Source of the DNA: Gracilimonas sp.
Lineage (GTDB): Bacteria; Bacteroidota; Rhodothermia; Balneolales; Balneolaceae
NCBI GenBank assembly: GCA_022450045.1
Contig: JAKURD010000030.1
Coordinates: forward strand, 1 to 32,629
Length of the DNA: 32,629 nucleotides
Reading direction: 5' to 3'
The notes below the pieces were generated by a model that saw nothing but the letters and a program-made list of their open reading frames with translations, was not told the origin of the DNA and searched no databases. This document shows, one piece after another, positions 1-8,208 of this stretch. The position numbers and the translations under genes are program-made. The number at the start of each line of letters is the position of its first letter. Position 1 is the first letter of the stretch.

Positions 1-486
1 CGATGTGCAGTTATGCCTGGTGCATCAAATGCGCAACAGCCTCAAGTATGTGAACTATAAAGACTATAAGGCGGTCAGCCGGGATTTAAGAAAAGTGTAT
101 ACCGCCCTGAATGAGGCTGCTGCCCAACAGTATCTGGAGCAGGCCGAACATACCTGGGGAACAAAATACAAGGTGATCTTCCGCAGCTGGCATGCTAACT
201 GGGATCGGCTGACCAATTTTTATAAGTACCCACCGGCGCTACGCAGGGTGATTTATACCAATAACCCGATTGAGAGTTATCACCGGATGGTTCGCAAAGT
301 AACCAAAACCAAAGGAGCATTCAGCAGCGAGAATGCCATTGTTAAACAAATCTACCTGGCCACGATGAACGCCCAAACCAAATGGAGTGGAGCTATGTTT
401 GGATGGTCTTCGGTTCGCCGGGATTTAGTAGATTACTTCGAAGACAGATTTTTAACCCCTGACACACTTTAATGAACACTCCCCAA
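1..486 (+). mobile_element. Right end of an IS256-family insertion sequence (left part outside window)
   Basis: The element holds the C-terminal part of a mutator/IS256 transposase. Just past its stop is the short tract CTGACACACTTTAATGAAC, followed by ACTCCCC. IS256-family elements usually end in terminal inverted repeats that overlap or closely follow the transposase stop, so the right terminal repeat probably lies between about 450 and 486. The left end and the target duplication lie outside the window, so the exact boundary is inferred. The element ends only about 15-25 bp before the start codon of the S9 peptidase. Confidence 0.6.
2..472 (+). CDS. IS256-family (mutator) transposase, C-terminal fragment at window edge
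   Basis: A DDE transposase that would cut and join the ends of its own insertion sequence. The frame is open to the left window edge, so the start is missing. The readable part, about 157 residues, begins with the family signature VQLCLVHQMRNSLKYV and contains TNNPIES followed by HRMVRKVTKTKGAF, the usual surroundings of the third catalytic acidic residue. That glutamate is encoded at 272-274. The stop is at 470-472. The N-terminal DNA-binding region and the two catalytic aspartates are outside the window. A GTG at position 5 could pass for a start, but the family is normally about 400 residues, so it is internal. The visible part has no frameshift, so the copy may be intact. Confidence 0.9.
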   Translation, partial: DVQLCLVHQMRNSLKYVNYKDYKAVSRDLRKVYTALNEAAAQQYLEQAEHTWGTKYKVIFRSWHANWDRLTNFYKYPPALRRVIYTNNPIESYHRMVRKVTKTKGAFSSENAIVKQIYLATMNAQTKWSGAMFGWSSVRRDLVDYFEDRFLTPDTL

Positions 487-500
487 ATAAATTTAGTTCT

Positions 501-2543
501 ATGATGACCAAAAGATACTTTCTACTCTTCATTGTCTTTGCTTTTGTTTCAAGCATAAATACCCGCGCTCAGGTTGATGAATCCTATTTCAATTACATGG
601 ATCTGTTTGACTTGCAAATGGTCGCTAATCCTGAAATCTCTCCCGATGGCACTACCATTGTTTATGAGCGCCATCAATACGATGTGATGACTGATCGCCG
701 GTTTGTGAATTTATGGACGATCTCCTTTTCAGGGGATGAACACCGGCCACTGACCTCAGGAAAAACCGGATACGGCAGTATTACATGGTCGCCAAGCGGA
801 GATCGTATAGCTTATACTTCTTCGGAAGAAGGGTCTGACCAGATCTTCATTCGGTGGATGGATACCGGTGTTTCCACTTCCATCACCAATTTAACAGAAA
901 GCCCAGGAAGCTTAAGCTGGTCGCCCGACGGATCAATGCTTTTGTTCTCTAAATTTGTCCAGGGTTCCCCTTCTTCAGTTAGACCTGATATGCCTGCACC
1001 ACCCGAAGGAGCTAAGTGGGAAGAAAATGCAGAGGTAATCGATAAAGTAACATATCGCAGAGACGGTAGCGGATATGTTAAGGACGGATATACACATATA
1101 TTTGTGATCGCTGCAGAAGGAGGTGCACCGCGTCAGTTAACATCCGGTGATTACAACTTCGGGTCTCCATCATGGACCCCTGACGGTACTATCTTATTTA
1201 CCTCAGACCGCTCCGGAAATGCTGACCTTGATCCCAATAATGAACAAATCTATGAAATGGATATCGAAAGTGGAGAAATGATCCAGCTTACCAATAAAAG
1301 AGGTCCGCACAGCAATCCTAAAGTTTCTCCAAATGGTGAATTGATTACTTATACAGGGTATGAAGATGAGTTTCTGGGTTATCAGTTAACGAAGCTCTAC
1401 ATCATGGATCGGGATGGCTCAAATCTCCGAATGATCTCCGATGATATAGAACAAGACATTTCTTTTGTTACCTGGGCGGCGGATAGCAGATCCATGTTTT
1501 TCCGCTATGATGAGAAAGGAAACAGTAAAGTGGGTAACATCAAACTGAATGGGGATTTTGTACAAATAGCTCAAGATCTTGGCGGTGCTTCAACAGGCCG
1601 TCCCTATGGCGGAGGTTCCTACTCAGTAGCCGAAAATGGCCGTTTTGCCTACTCTGAAGTATCTGCAACCCGACCAAGTGAGTTAGCTGTGGGACATTTC
1701 CCAACGAGGATGGCGAACAAGAAACTAACTAACTTGAACGCAGAACTTTTTAAAGCCAAAAAAGTTGGGAACGTTGAAGAATTTTGGGTTGAATCGTCCG
1801 TAGATGATTTCAGAACTCAGGGATGGATCATTACTCCTCCGGATTTCGACCCCAACAAAAAGTACCCTATGATCCTGGAAATTCATGGAGGCCCGCATAC
1901 CAATTACGGACCGCGATTCTCTCCGGAACTTCAATTCATGGCCAGTCGCGGATACGTAGTTGTCTATACCAACCCACGCGGAAGTACAAGTTATGGAGCT
2001 GATTTTGCAGCATATATCAATCATAATTACCCGAGTGAAGACTATAATGATCTGATGGATGCAACAGATTATGTAATCGATCAGGGATATATAGACAAAG
2101 ATAATCTATTCATTACCGGAGGAAGTGGCGGTGGAGTATTAACCGCATGGAGCATTGGTATGACCGATCGCTTTACAGCAGCCGTAGTGGCAAAACCTGT
2201 TATCAACTGGTACAGCTTTGTGCTAACCGCTGATGGTATTTCTTTCTTCAGTAAATACTGGTTCACTGAAAAACCATGGGATGATCCCGAACAATATATG
2301 GAGCGCTCGCCAATTTCTTTGGTAGGTAATGTCACTACTCCAACCATGTTACTTACCGGTCAGCAGGATTACCGAACGCCGATGAGTGAAACCGAGCAGT
2401 ACTACTCTGCACTCAAACTTCAGGGCGTTGAAGCAACTATGGTTCGCATTGCAGGCTCAGGCCACAGCATTTATGCCAAGCCAAGTAATCTGTTCCGAAA
2501 AGTTGGATATATAACAAGCTGGTTCGATCGGTATAAGAATTAG
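501..2543 (+). CDS. Secreted S9-family peptidase (prolyl oligopeptidase / acylaminoacyl-peptidase type)
   Basis: A serine peptidase expected to trim short peptides outside the cytoplasm. Residues 1-24 form a signal peptide (charged start, hydrophobic stretch, NTRAQ). Residues of about 45-410 carry beta-propeller-like repeats with TolB/WD-type phrases such as SPDG, WSPSGD and WTPDG. The C-terminal alpha/beta-hydrolase domain carries the triad: nucleophile Ser542 in GGSGGG, Asp623 in GQQDYRTP, His655 in GSGHSI. The oxyanion region EIHGGPH is also present. At 680 residues the length fits the S9C group. Two ATGs stand at 501 and 504 and I cannot choose between them; no clear Shine-Dalgarno sequence is visible. 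The insertion sequence ends immediately upstream, so the native promoter has probably been displaced. A weak hairpin followed by T residues lies after the stop. Confidence 0.93.
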   Translation: MMTKRYFLLFIVFAFVSSINTRAQVDESYFNYMDLFDLQMVANPEISPDGTTIVYERHQYDVMTDRRFVNLWTISFSGDEHRPLTSGKTGYGSITWSPSGDRIAYTSSEEGSDQIFIRWMDTGVSTSITNLTESPGSLSWSPDGSMLLFSKFVQGSPSSVRPDMPAPPEGAKWEENAEVIDKVTYRRDGSGYVKDGYTHIFVIAAEGGAPRQLTSGDYNFGSPSWTPDGTILFTSDRSGNADLDPNNEQIYEMDIESGEMIQLTNKRGPHSNPKVSPNGELITYTGYEDEFLGYQLTKLYIMDRDGSNLRMISDDIEQDISFVTWAADSRSMFFRYDEKGNSKVGNIKLNGDFVQIAQDLGGASTGRPYGGGSYSVAENGRFAYSEVSATRPSELAVGHFPTRMANKKLTNLNAELFKAKKVGNVEEFWVESSVDDFRTQGWIITPPDFDPNKKYPMILEIHGGPHTNYGPRFSPELQFMASRGYVVVYTNPRGSTSYGADFAAYINHNYPSEDYNDLMDATDYVIDQGYIDKDNLFITGGSGGGVLTAWSIGMTDRFTAAVVAKPVINWYSFVLTADGISFFSKYWFTEKPWDDPEQYMERSPISLVGNVTTPTMLLTGQQDYRTPMSETEQYYSALKLQGVEATMVRIAGSGHSIYAKPSNLFRKVGYITSWFDRYKN

Positions 2544-2557
2544 TCGTCAGCTGCCGG

Positions 2558-2582
2558 ACTGACTTCAGCGTTCAGTTTTTTA
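2558..2582 (+). terminator. Weak candidate terminator after the S9 peptidase
   Basis: ACTGA at 2558-2562 can pair with TCAGT at 2572-2576, and the second arm runs into a T tract to 2582. The stem is only five base pairs, so it could be chance. It starts 15 nt after the stop codon. Confidence 0.3.
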
Positions 2583-2653
2583 TCCGTGCTTGTGCAGTTA
2601 ACTTAACGTCTGTTCGAGATAATACAATTATCCTTGCTAAAGCCTTTGAGGCA

Positions 2654-2745
2654 CGGTCTGACGGCTCCAAGTCCGTCTGACCGTTATCATTCAGCTTATC
2701 ATGCTCATTCAGGCCCATCCATCAGACGGGGCATCCGTCAGATGG
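2654..2745 (-). repeat. Two-hairpin dispersed element, copy A
   Basis: Read on the minus strand, hairpin 2 comes first (2745-2719) and hairpin 1 second (2683-2654). Hairpin 1 has arms CGGTC-A-GACGG and CCGTC-A-GACCG around the loop ACTTGGAG. Hairpin 2 has arms CCATC-T-GACGG and CCGTC-T-GATGG around ATGCC. Each stem pairs perfectly except for one symmetric mismatch (A against A, T against T). The same loop and mismatches recur in the copies near 26.6, 28.0 and 32.5 kb. Confidence 0.85.
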
Positions 2746-2987
2746 ATCTTGCAACTATTCTAACATTCTTTATCTTGAACTCACTTTAACTTATAGATTG
2801 GTTCGAGACTACTTGTCCCTTCAGGCTATAAGATCTCAGACATTCACCGCAAGATGGCTTTAGAAAACTGAACGTTATAATCTGAAGTCTGACTGCTAAT
2901 TGCTGACAGCTCAAATAAATTCTTCATTAACCCAAGGGGATTCAATATCTTTCCGAAAATTCCATTATTCCCTAAAAATTTCTTTAG

Positions 2988-5015
2988 ATGCTCTTTGCGG
3001 TAAGCCTTCCTTTTTTAAATGAGATCGTTGCACTCTTTCTGGTAAGTGTACTCATCGCTTATATCTGCTATAAAATCAAATTAGTACCCATTGCGGGGTT
3101 TTTGATCGCGGGTGTTATCATCGGTCCTAATGCTTTAGGCTTGGTTCAGGATATAGAATTAGTGGATATGCTGGCTGAGATCGGCATAATCTTACTTCTG
3201 TTTACTATCGGGATCGAATTCAGTTTGGAGAAACTCGCTCGTATCAAGAATGCTATCATTGTTGGGGGTGGATTACAGGTTTCGTTATCCGTAGCTGCTG
3301 TTGTCGGCATCCTTATCTATTTTGGTGTGGAATGGAAAGTGGCCGTGTACACCGGCTGCCTGGTTGCACTGAGTTCTACTGCTATTATCCTTGGTTTGCT
3401 TAGCGAACAGGGCAAAACCGATACCCCAACCGGGCGGCTCTCCCTCGCAGTATTGATCTTTCAGGATTTGGCTATTATTGCTATGGTTTTACTCATCCCC
3501 ATTCTGTCCGGAGAAAGTGATTCAGCATCAGACGTATTTATAGTTCTGGGTAAGGCTGCATTACTCATTGCAGTCGTAGTATTACTTGCGCGTAAAATTG
3601 TTCCATGGATCCTTGAGAAAGTAGCTCATACCCGCCGGCAGGAGCTTTTTATCTTGACTGTGATGGCTATCTGTTTTGGAACTGCAGCCCTTACTAACCT
3701 TGCTGATGTAAGTCTGGCCCTGGGTGCTTTTTTAGCCGGACTGGTGGTTAGTGAAAGTCACTACAGTGATCACGCTTTAAGTGAGATCCTCCCTTTAAAA
3801 ACGATATTCAATGCCGTTTTCTTTGTGTCTGTAGGGATGCTTTTGGATCTGCAATTTGTATTGGATAACCCATTCCTGCTACTCGGTGTAGCGGCGGGTG
3901 TTCTCATCTTAAAATTCATTTTAAGCTCTATCAGTTTACTGGTTCTTGGCTATCCGGTCAGAATTGCAGCTGCAACAGGATTAGTGTTGGCTCAGATCGG
4001 GGAATTTTCATTTGTACTGGAACGAGCCGGCCGCACTGCAGGATTAACGCCGGGTGGTTTTGGAGATATTGGATCTCAAACATTCATTGCCGTTTCAGTG
4101 TTGCTGATGCTTCTCACTCCTCTTTTCCTTCATATAAGCCCAAGAGTCGGAGATCTACTTTCAAAAACACCACTAAAAAGATTCGGAGTAAATCAAAAAG
4201 AATCCGCATCTCCGGAAAAAGAAATTGACCTTGAGGACCATGTCATATTGATCGGATATGGGCCGGCGGGACGGAATTTAGCCAAGGTATTTAGAGAAAC
4301 CGGAATTCCATTCATCGTGATAGAGATGAATCCAAGATCGGTTAATGAGATGCATAATGAAGGGATCAATGCCGTTTACGGGGATGCCGCCCGAACACAC
4401 ATTCTTGAACATGCTCAAGTTTATAAAGCTAAACTGTGTGTCATTGCCATCAACGATCCTGATGTGAGCCCACGGATCATTAAACTCACAAAATATCTCA
4501 ACCCGACTATACAAACCATTGTTCGAACCCGGTACCTCGCTGAAGCCGATTTCCTGGAAGAAGCCGGAGCCGATACGGTTGTTCCCGAAGAGATGGAGAC
4601 CACTGTCCGTTTATTTTCAAGCGTGTTAAATGCATATATGATCCCGGAGGAAGAAATTCAGCAGCATATAAATGAATTGCGGGCTGAAGATTATCAGATC
4701 ATGCGGGGAAGTATTCAAGAAGCTCATCTCATGGTGCTTCAGGGACTGGATGAAGAAGGACTACATACACGTGCAGTATTGGTAAGAGAAGGTTCTTTCG
4801 CGGCAGGGAAAACACTGTCGGAGCTTAAACTTAGGAATACGTATGAGATCACGGTGCTTACGGTAAACCGCGGGAACAAAAACGTCGGGAATCCAGCCGG
4901 TGATTTTAAACTTCAACCCGGAGACCGATTGGTAATGGTTGGCTTAGCTTCCCGTTTCGCTGATGCGGCTGAAGTATTCCGGGAAGCTCAGGCTCCGGAA
5001 GAATTTGAGAGATAA
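2988..5015 (+). CDS. CPA2-family monovalent cation:proton antiporter with TrkA-N and TrkA-C domains (KefB-like)
   Basis: An inner-membrane antiporter expected to exchange potassium or sodium for protons, gated by cytosolic nucleotide. Residues of about 5-385 form the hydrophobic CPA2 domain, with the family phrases FTIGIEFSLEKL and SSTAIILGLLSEQG. A TrkA-N Rossmann domain follows, with glycine motif GYGPAG at 423-428 and a downstream acidic residue in VIEMNP. A TrkA-C domain ends the protein (about 590-665: AVLVREGSFAAGKTL through LQPGDRLVMVG). The 675-residue length is normal for the KefB/KefC-like group with both domains. The ATG at 2988 is followed at once by the first membrane segment. 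Potassium or sodium specificity cannot be read from the sequence. The gene ends at a strong hairpin shared with the converging DUF1761 gene. Confidence 0.94.
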   Translation: MLFAVSLPFLNEIVALFLVSVLIAYICYKIKLVPIAGFLIAGVIIGPNALGLVQDIELVDMLAEIGIILLLFTIGIEFSLEKLARIKNAIIVGGGLQVSLSVAAVVGILIYFGVEWKVAVYTGCLVALSSTAIILGLLSEQGKTDTPTGRLSLAVLIFQDLAIIAMVLLIPILSGESDSASDVFIVLGKAALLIAVVVLLARKIVPWILEKVAHTRRQELFILTVMAICFGTAALTNLADVSLALGAFLAGLVVSESHYSDHALSEILPLKTIFNAVFFVSVGMLLDLQFVLDNPFLLLGVAAGVLILKFILSSISLLVLGYPVRIAAATGLVLAQIGEFSFVLERAGRTAGLTPGGFGDIGSQTFIAVSVLLMLLTPLFLHISPRVGDLLSKTPLKRFGVNQKESASPEKEIDLEDHVILIGYGPAGRNLAKVFRETGIPFIVIEMNPRSVNEMHNEGINAVYGDAARTHILEHAQVYKAKLCVIAINDPDVSPRIIKLTKYLNPTIQTIVRTRYLAEADFLEEAGADTVVPEEMETTVRLFSSVLNAYMIPEEEIQQHINELRAEDYQIMRGSIQEAHLMVLQGLDEEGLHTRAVLVREGSFAAGKTLSELKLRNTYEITVLTVNRGNKNVGNPAGDFKLQPGDRLVMVGLASRFADAAEVFREAQAPEEFER

Positions 5016-5025
5016 GTTGATGAAT

Positions 5026-5061
5026 ACAGAAAAGCCTGCATAAATTTACAGGCTTTTCTGT
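5026..5061. terminator. Strong bidirectional rho-independent terminator
   Basis: ACAGAAAAGCCTG (5026-5038) is a perfect 13-bp inverted repeat of CAGGCTTTTCTGT (5049-5061), with a 10-nt loop. It sits 11 nt after the antiporter stop and 11 nt after the stop of the converging DUF1761 gene. The A-rich and T-rich arms can serve both directions. Confidence 0.85.
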
Positions 5062-5071
5062 CAACATTTCT

Positions 5072-5473
5072 CTATTTCCAACCACCAATTATAAGTCCCA
5101 TCAAGGTGAAAACAACCGACCAAAAGCCGCCGTTGATGAAAATATACTTCCATGATTTTTGTTCATACAGGGCATTCACCCCAATTGCCATTGCGACCCA
5201 CCCAAAACCGGTTAGGAAGCCATAAAAAGCTCCCTCCTGTGCACTTACTTCACCACCAAAAAACATGGCCAAACAATAGGCCATGATAAATTGAAATAAA
5301 AAAGTAAAACCAAATACCTTGGCCATATTTCCTTTTTGAGCATCTTCTTCCGTCATTCCCACAGAAGCCATCCAGAACTTACCAAATAAAGGTCCGTACC
5401 AAACAAATCCGATTGCAAACCCCACTAATGAAGCGGCTATTACAGCCAGCCAGTTTATTGCTGCCATTTCCAT
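5072..5473 (-). CDS. DUF1761-family small membrane protein
   Basis: A 133-residue integral membrane protein of unknown function. Four hydrophobic segments lie at about 7-29, 50-72, 80-100 and 108-131. The family signature is visible: NWLAVIAA at the start, FVWYGPLFGKFWM after the first segment, and GMTEEDAQ in the loop. Most DUF1761 proteins are 120-145 residues, so this one is complete. The start MEMAA is preceded by GAGGAC eight bases upstream, one of the few purine-rich leaders in the window; the second ATG two codons later is possible. It converges with the antiporter gene and looks monocistronic. No role should be assumed beyond membrane location. Confidence 0.85.
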   Translation of the reverse strand: MEMAAINWLAVIAASLVGFAIGFVWYGPLFGKFWMASVGMTEEDAQKGNMAKVFGFTFLFQFIMAYCLAMFFGGEVSAQEGAFYGFLTGFGWVAMAIGVNALYEQKSWKYIFINGGFWSVVFTLMGLIIGGWK

Positions 5474-5679
5474 TTTTTTGTCCTCATTTTATTAATTAGA
5501 GCTTTCATTTGTACCATCCACGATTCCATGCTAACCGTTGAATCTCAATGAATTAACAAAAAAAACCTCTATCTCACAATAACCCTATAATAATTTCTTC
5601 CTATTTGAATGTAGAAACCCAAGCTTTTCCCTAAGATTTCTTACCTTCCTGAAAAGATCTTCAGAATCAATTTAACAAC

Positions 5680-6579
5680 ATGAAACACCCTGATTTTAAT
5701 CAGACTATCCCTATTGATGAGGTTGGAGTTACAGAACGCGTGGCTCGTCTTAATTCCAGAAGTATTAAAAAAGACTCCAAAGTACAGGCATTAAAATTAG
5801 CTTTAAGTATGATTGATCATACTACGCTGGAAGGAAGTGATTCTCCCGGAAAAGTGATTCAGCTTTGCAAAAAAGCCCGTCAGCCTCATCCTGCGATTCC
5901 TGATCTGCCTACGGTAGCTGCCGTCTGTGTATATCCGCGAATGGTGAGTGTGGCCAAGAAAGAGTTAAAAGGTACTGATATTAATGTGGCAAGTGTGGCA
6001 ACAGCATTCCCAAGTGGTCAGGCTCCACTATTTATGCGACTGGAAGATACCAAATTTGCCGTTTCAGAAGGCGCCGATGAAATTGATATGGTGATCAGTC
6101 GCGGGGCTTTTCTGAATGGAGAATTCAGTCTTGTATTTGATGAGATAGCAGCTGTGAAAGAAGCCTGCGGAGAAGCTCACTTAAAAGTAATTTTGGAAAC
6201 CGGGGAGCTTCATACTCTTGAAAATGTACGTAAAGCAAGTGATCTGGCCATGCACGCCGGTGCTGATTTTATAAAGACTTCAACCGGGAAAGTAAGTCCC
6301 GCTGCAACGCAGCCCGTAACCTTAGTAATGCTGGAAGCTATTCGTGATTTTTACTATAAGACGGATAAGATGATTGGGATGAAACCGGCCGGTGGAATCA
6401 GAACTGCGAAACAAGCCATCCAATATTTAGTTATAGTAAAAGAAACACTTGGAGCGGCCTGGTTGAACAAGAAGTACTTTCGGTTTGGAGCCAGCTCTCT
6501 GACTAATGATCTTCTGATGCAGATCGTAAAACAAGAGACAGGGCATTATCAGTCTCTCGATTACTTTAGTAATGATTGA
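5680..6579 (+). CDS. deoC: Deoxyribose-phosphate aldolase
   Basis: Cleaves 2-deoxy-D-ribose 5-phosphate into acetaldehyde and glyceraldehyde 3-phosphate by a class I Schiff-base mechanism in the cytoplasm. The active site can be read: Lys199 in DFIKTSTGK forms the Schiff base, Lys235 in GMKPAGG is the second lysine, and Asp136 in DEIDMV completes the set. At 299 residues it is longer than the roughly 220-residue short form, with an N-terminal extension of about 45 residues. It opens a co-directional run: two aldehyde dehydrogenase homologues follow after gaps of 43 and 83 bp. The context suggests the acetaldehyde is oxidised by the neighbouring dehydrogenase, giving a deoxyribose-catabolic cassette. 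No Shine-Dalgarno sequence is evident; the A/T-rich 200 bp upstream probably holds the promoter. Confidence 0.95.
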   Translation: MKHPDFNQTIPIDEVGVTERVARLNSRSIKKDSKVQALKLALSMIDHTTLEGSDSPGKVIQLCKKARQPHPAIPDLPTVAAVCVYPRMVSVAKKELKGTDINVASVATAFPSGQAPLFMRLEDTKFAVSEGADEIDMVISRGAFLNGEFSLVFDEIAAVKEACGEAHLKVILETGELHTLENVRKASDLAMHAGADFIKTSTGKVSPAATQPVTLVMLEAIRDFYYKTDKMIGMKPAGGIRTAKQAIQYLVIVKETLGAAWLNKKYFRFGASSLTNDLLMQIVKQETGHYQSLDYFSND

Positions 6580-6622
6580 TCCACACCCTCAAAAAGAACT
6601 TTTAAACTAAGTACCGATAATC

Positions 6623-8125
6623 ATGTCCAATACTGAAACCAAAGAAGCCACTTACAAACCAACTTCACCTAACTCTAAGTTAGATTTTGAATCTGTTTGG
6701 GAATATGCCCCTGCACCCCAGGATTCCGATTTTGCTGAAGTAAAGGATCGCTATGAACTGTTTATTGGCGGTAAGTTCGTAAAACCATCCAAAGGCCGGT
6801 ATTTCAAAAGTACGAATCCTGCAACCGAAGAAGAGATCACCGAATTTGCGGAAGCCACTCAAAAAGATATCGACAAAGCTGTAAAGGCTGCCCGAAAGGC
6901 TTATGAAGGGGAATGGTCTCGTATTTCAGCCAAAGAGCGCGGAAAGTATATTTACCGTATTGCCCGCATGCTACAGGAGCGTGCACGGGAGTTTGCCGTT
7001 TTGGAAAGTATGGATGGCGGAAAACCTATCCGCGAATCCCGCGATGTGGACATCCCATTGGTTGCCGCTTATTTCTTTTATTACGCAGGCTGGGCCGACA
7101 AACTTGAGTATGCATTCCCAGGTAAAAAACCGGAACCTTATGGCGTTTGTGGACAGATCATACCCTGGAACTTCCCACTATTGATGCTGGCCTGGAAGAT
7201 CGCTCCTGCCCTTGCAACAGGAAACACCGTTGTTCTGAAACCCGCTGAAACAACTTCCCTCACTGCCTTGAAATTTGCCGAATTGGTAAAAGACTGCGGG
7301 CTCCCGGATGGAGTGATTAACATAGTAACCGGTGCAGGTCAAACCGGAGCCGAGATCGTAAATCACCAGGATATTGATAAGATCGCGTTTACAGGCTCAA
7401 CCAATGTTGGTAAGATCATTCAGAAATCTCTTGCAGGAACCGATAAGAAATACACCCTCGAGCTTGGCGGAAAAGGTGCCTTGGTGATTTTCGAAGATGC
7501 TCCTATTGATCAGGCAGTGGAAGGCATCATCAATGCTATTTATTTCAATCAGGGGCACGTTTGTTGTGCCGGATCCCGACTGTTAGTGCAGGAAGGAGTA
7601 GCAGATAAAGTGATCCAAAAATTGAAAGACCGATTAGGGACACTGATCGTAGGTGATCCTTTAGATAAAAATACCGATGTCGGAGCCATTAACTCCAAAG
7701 AGCAGTTTGAGACCGTTAATAAATATTTGGAATTAGGTGTTGAAGAAGGTGCCGATATCTATCAGGCAAAATGCAGCATACCTGAAAACGGATATTTCAT
7801 TCGCCCTACCCTGTTCACCAATGTATCTCAATCCAATCGCGTAGTTCAGGAAGAGATCTTTGGACCGATACTTACGGTTCAGACTTTCCGTACTGCAGAT
7901 GAAGGCATCGATAAGGCAAACAATACTCCATACGGATTGGCTAACGGAGTATGGACTGATAAAGGTTCCAAGATCTTCAAGGTTGGCAGTAAGATGCGAT
8001 CCGGAGTGGTATGGGCCAATACCTATAACAAGTTTGACCCCACCTCCCCTTTTGGCGGCTACAAAGAAAGCGGCGTTGGCAGAGAAGGCGGTATGCACGG
8101 ACTGGCAGCATATATTCGAAATTAG
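6623..8125 (+). CDS. NAD(P)-dependent aldehyde dehydrogenase
   Basis: Oxidises an aldehyde to the acid using NAD(P)+. It is a complete 500-residue ALDH-superfamily protein. The NAD-binding region shows IIPWNFPLLMLAWKIAPAL, FTGSTNVGK is present, the general base is Glu280 in LELGGK, and the catalytic cysteine is Cys314 in GHVCCAGSR. The 34-residue spacing from Glu to Cys matches the family (268 and 302 in human ALDH2). The C-terminal phrase FGGYKESGVGREGG is intact. It follows deoC by 43 bp and precedes a shortened homologue, so acetaldehyde from the aldolase is the likeliest substrate, by inference from context. The residues after the start (ATYKPTSPNSKLDF) are non-globular, but the ATG at 6623 is the only good upstream start. 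Confidence 0.95.
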   Translation: MSNTETKEATYKPTSPNSKLDFESVWEYAPAPQDSDFAEVKDRYELFIGGKFVKPSKGRYFKSTNPATEEEITEFAEATQKDIDKAVKAARKAYEGEWSRISAKERGKYIYRIARMLQERAREFAVLESMDGGKPIRESRDVDIPLVAAYFFYYAGWADKLEYAFPGKKPEPYGVCGQIIPWNFPLLMLAWKIAPALATGNTVVLKPAETTSLTALKFAELVKDCGLPDGVINIVTGAGQTGAEIVNHQDIDKIAFTGSTNVGKIIQKSLAGTDKKYTLELGGKGALVIFEDAPIDQAVEGIINAIYFNQGHVCCAGSRLLVQEGVADKVIQKLKDRLGTLIVGDPLDKNTDVGAINSKEQFETVNKYLELGVEEGADIYQAKCSIPENGYFIRPTLFTNVSQSNRVVQEEIFGPILTVQTFRTADEGIDKANNTPYGLANGVWTDKGSKIFKVGSKMRSGVVWANTYNKFDPTSPFGGYKESGVGREGGMHGLAAYIRN

Positions 8126-8130
8126 TTAAT

Positions 8131-8174
8131 GGTTAATAGGTATTTGTGATATAAGATGAATGAACCTAATAACC
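8131..8174. repeat. Imperfect inverted repeat between the two aldehyde dehydrogenase genes
   Basis: GGTTAATAGG (8131-8140) is matched by CCTAATAACC (8165-8174), an inverted repeat with one mismatch. Further ATTAACC tracts follow up to 8200. It fills most of the 83-bp gap and could be an mRNA hairpin or a degraded small repeat. It lacks a T tract, so I do not call it a terminator. Confidence 0.4.
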
Positions 8175-8208
8175 GATTAACCAATACATCATTAACCACA
8201 CATTGATC

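Larger units (their letters stand above)
2544..2987. other. 444-bp gene-free gap holding one two-hairpin repeat
   Basis: I see no credible gene. The gap holds the two-hairpin dispersed element at 2654-2745 (minus orientation). Toward its ends it has two similar tracts in opposite orientation: 2546-2577 (GTCAGC, GACTTCAG, CGTTCAG) and the reverse complement of 2868-2907. Together they form a loose, gapped inverted repeat around the gap. The antiporter promoter must lie near its right end; I see no convincing motif for it. Confidence 0.6.

Noticed and set aside
7860..8129. Second open frame inside the aldehyde dehydrogenase gene
   Set aside because: Shadow frame fully inside a strongly supported gene, with no plausible protein features.
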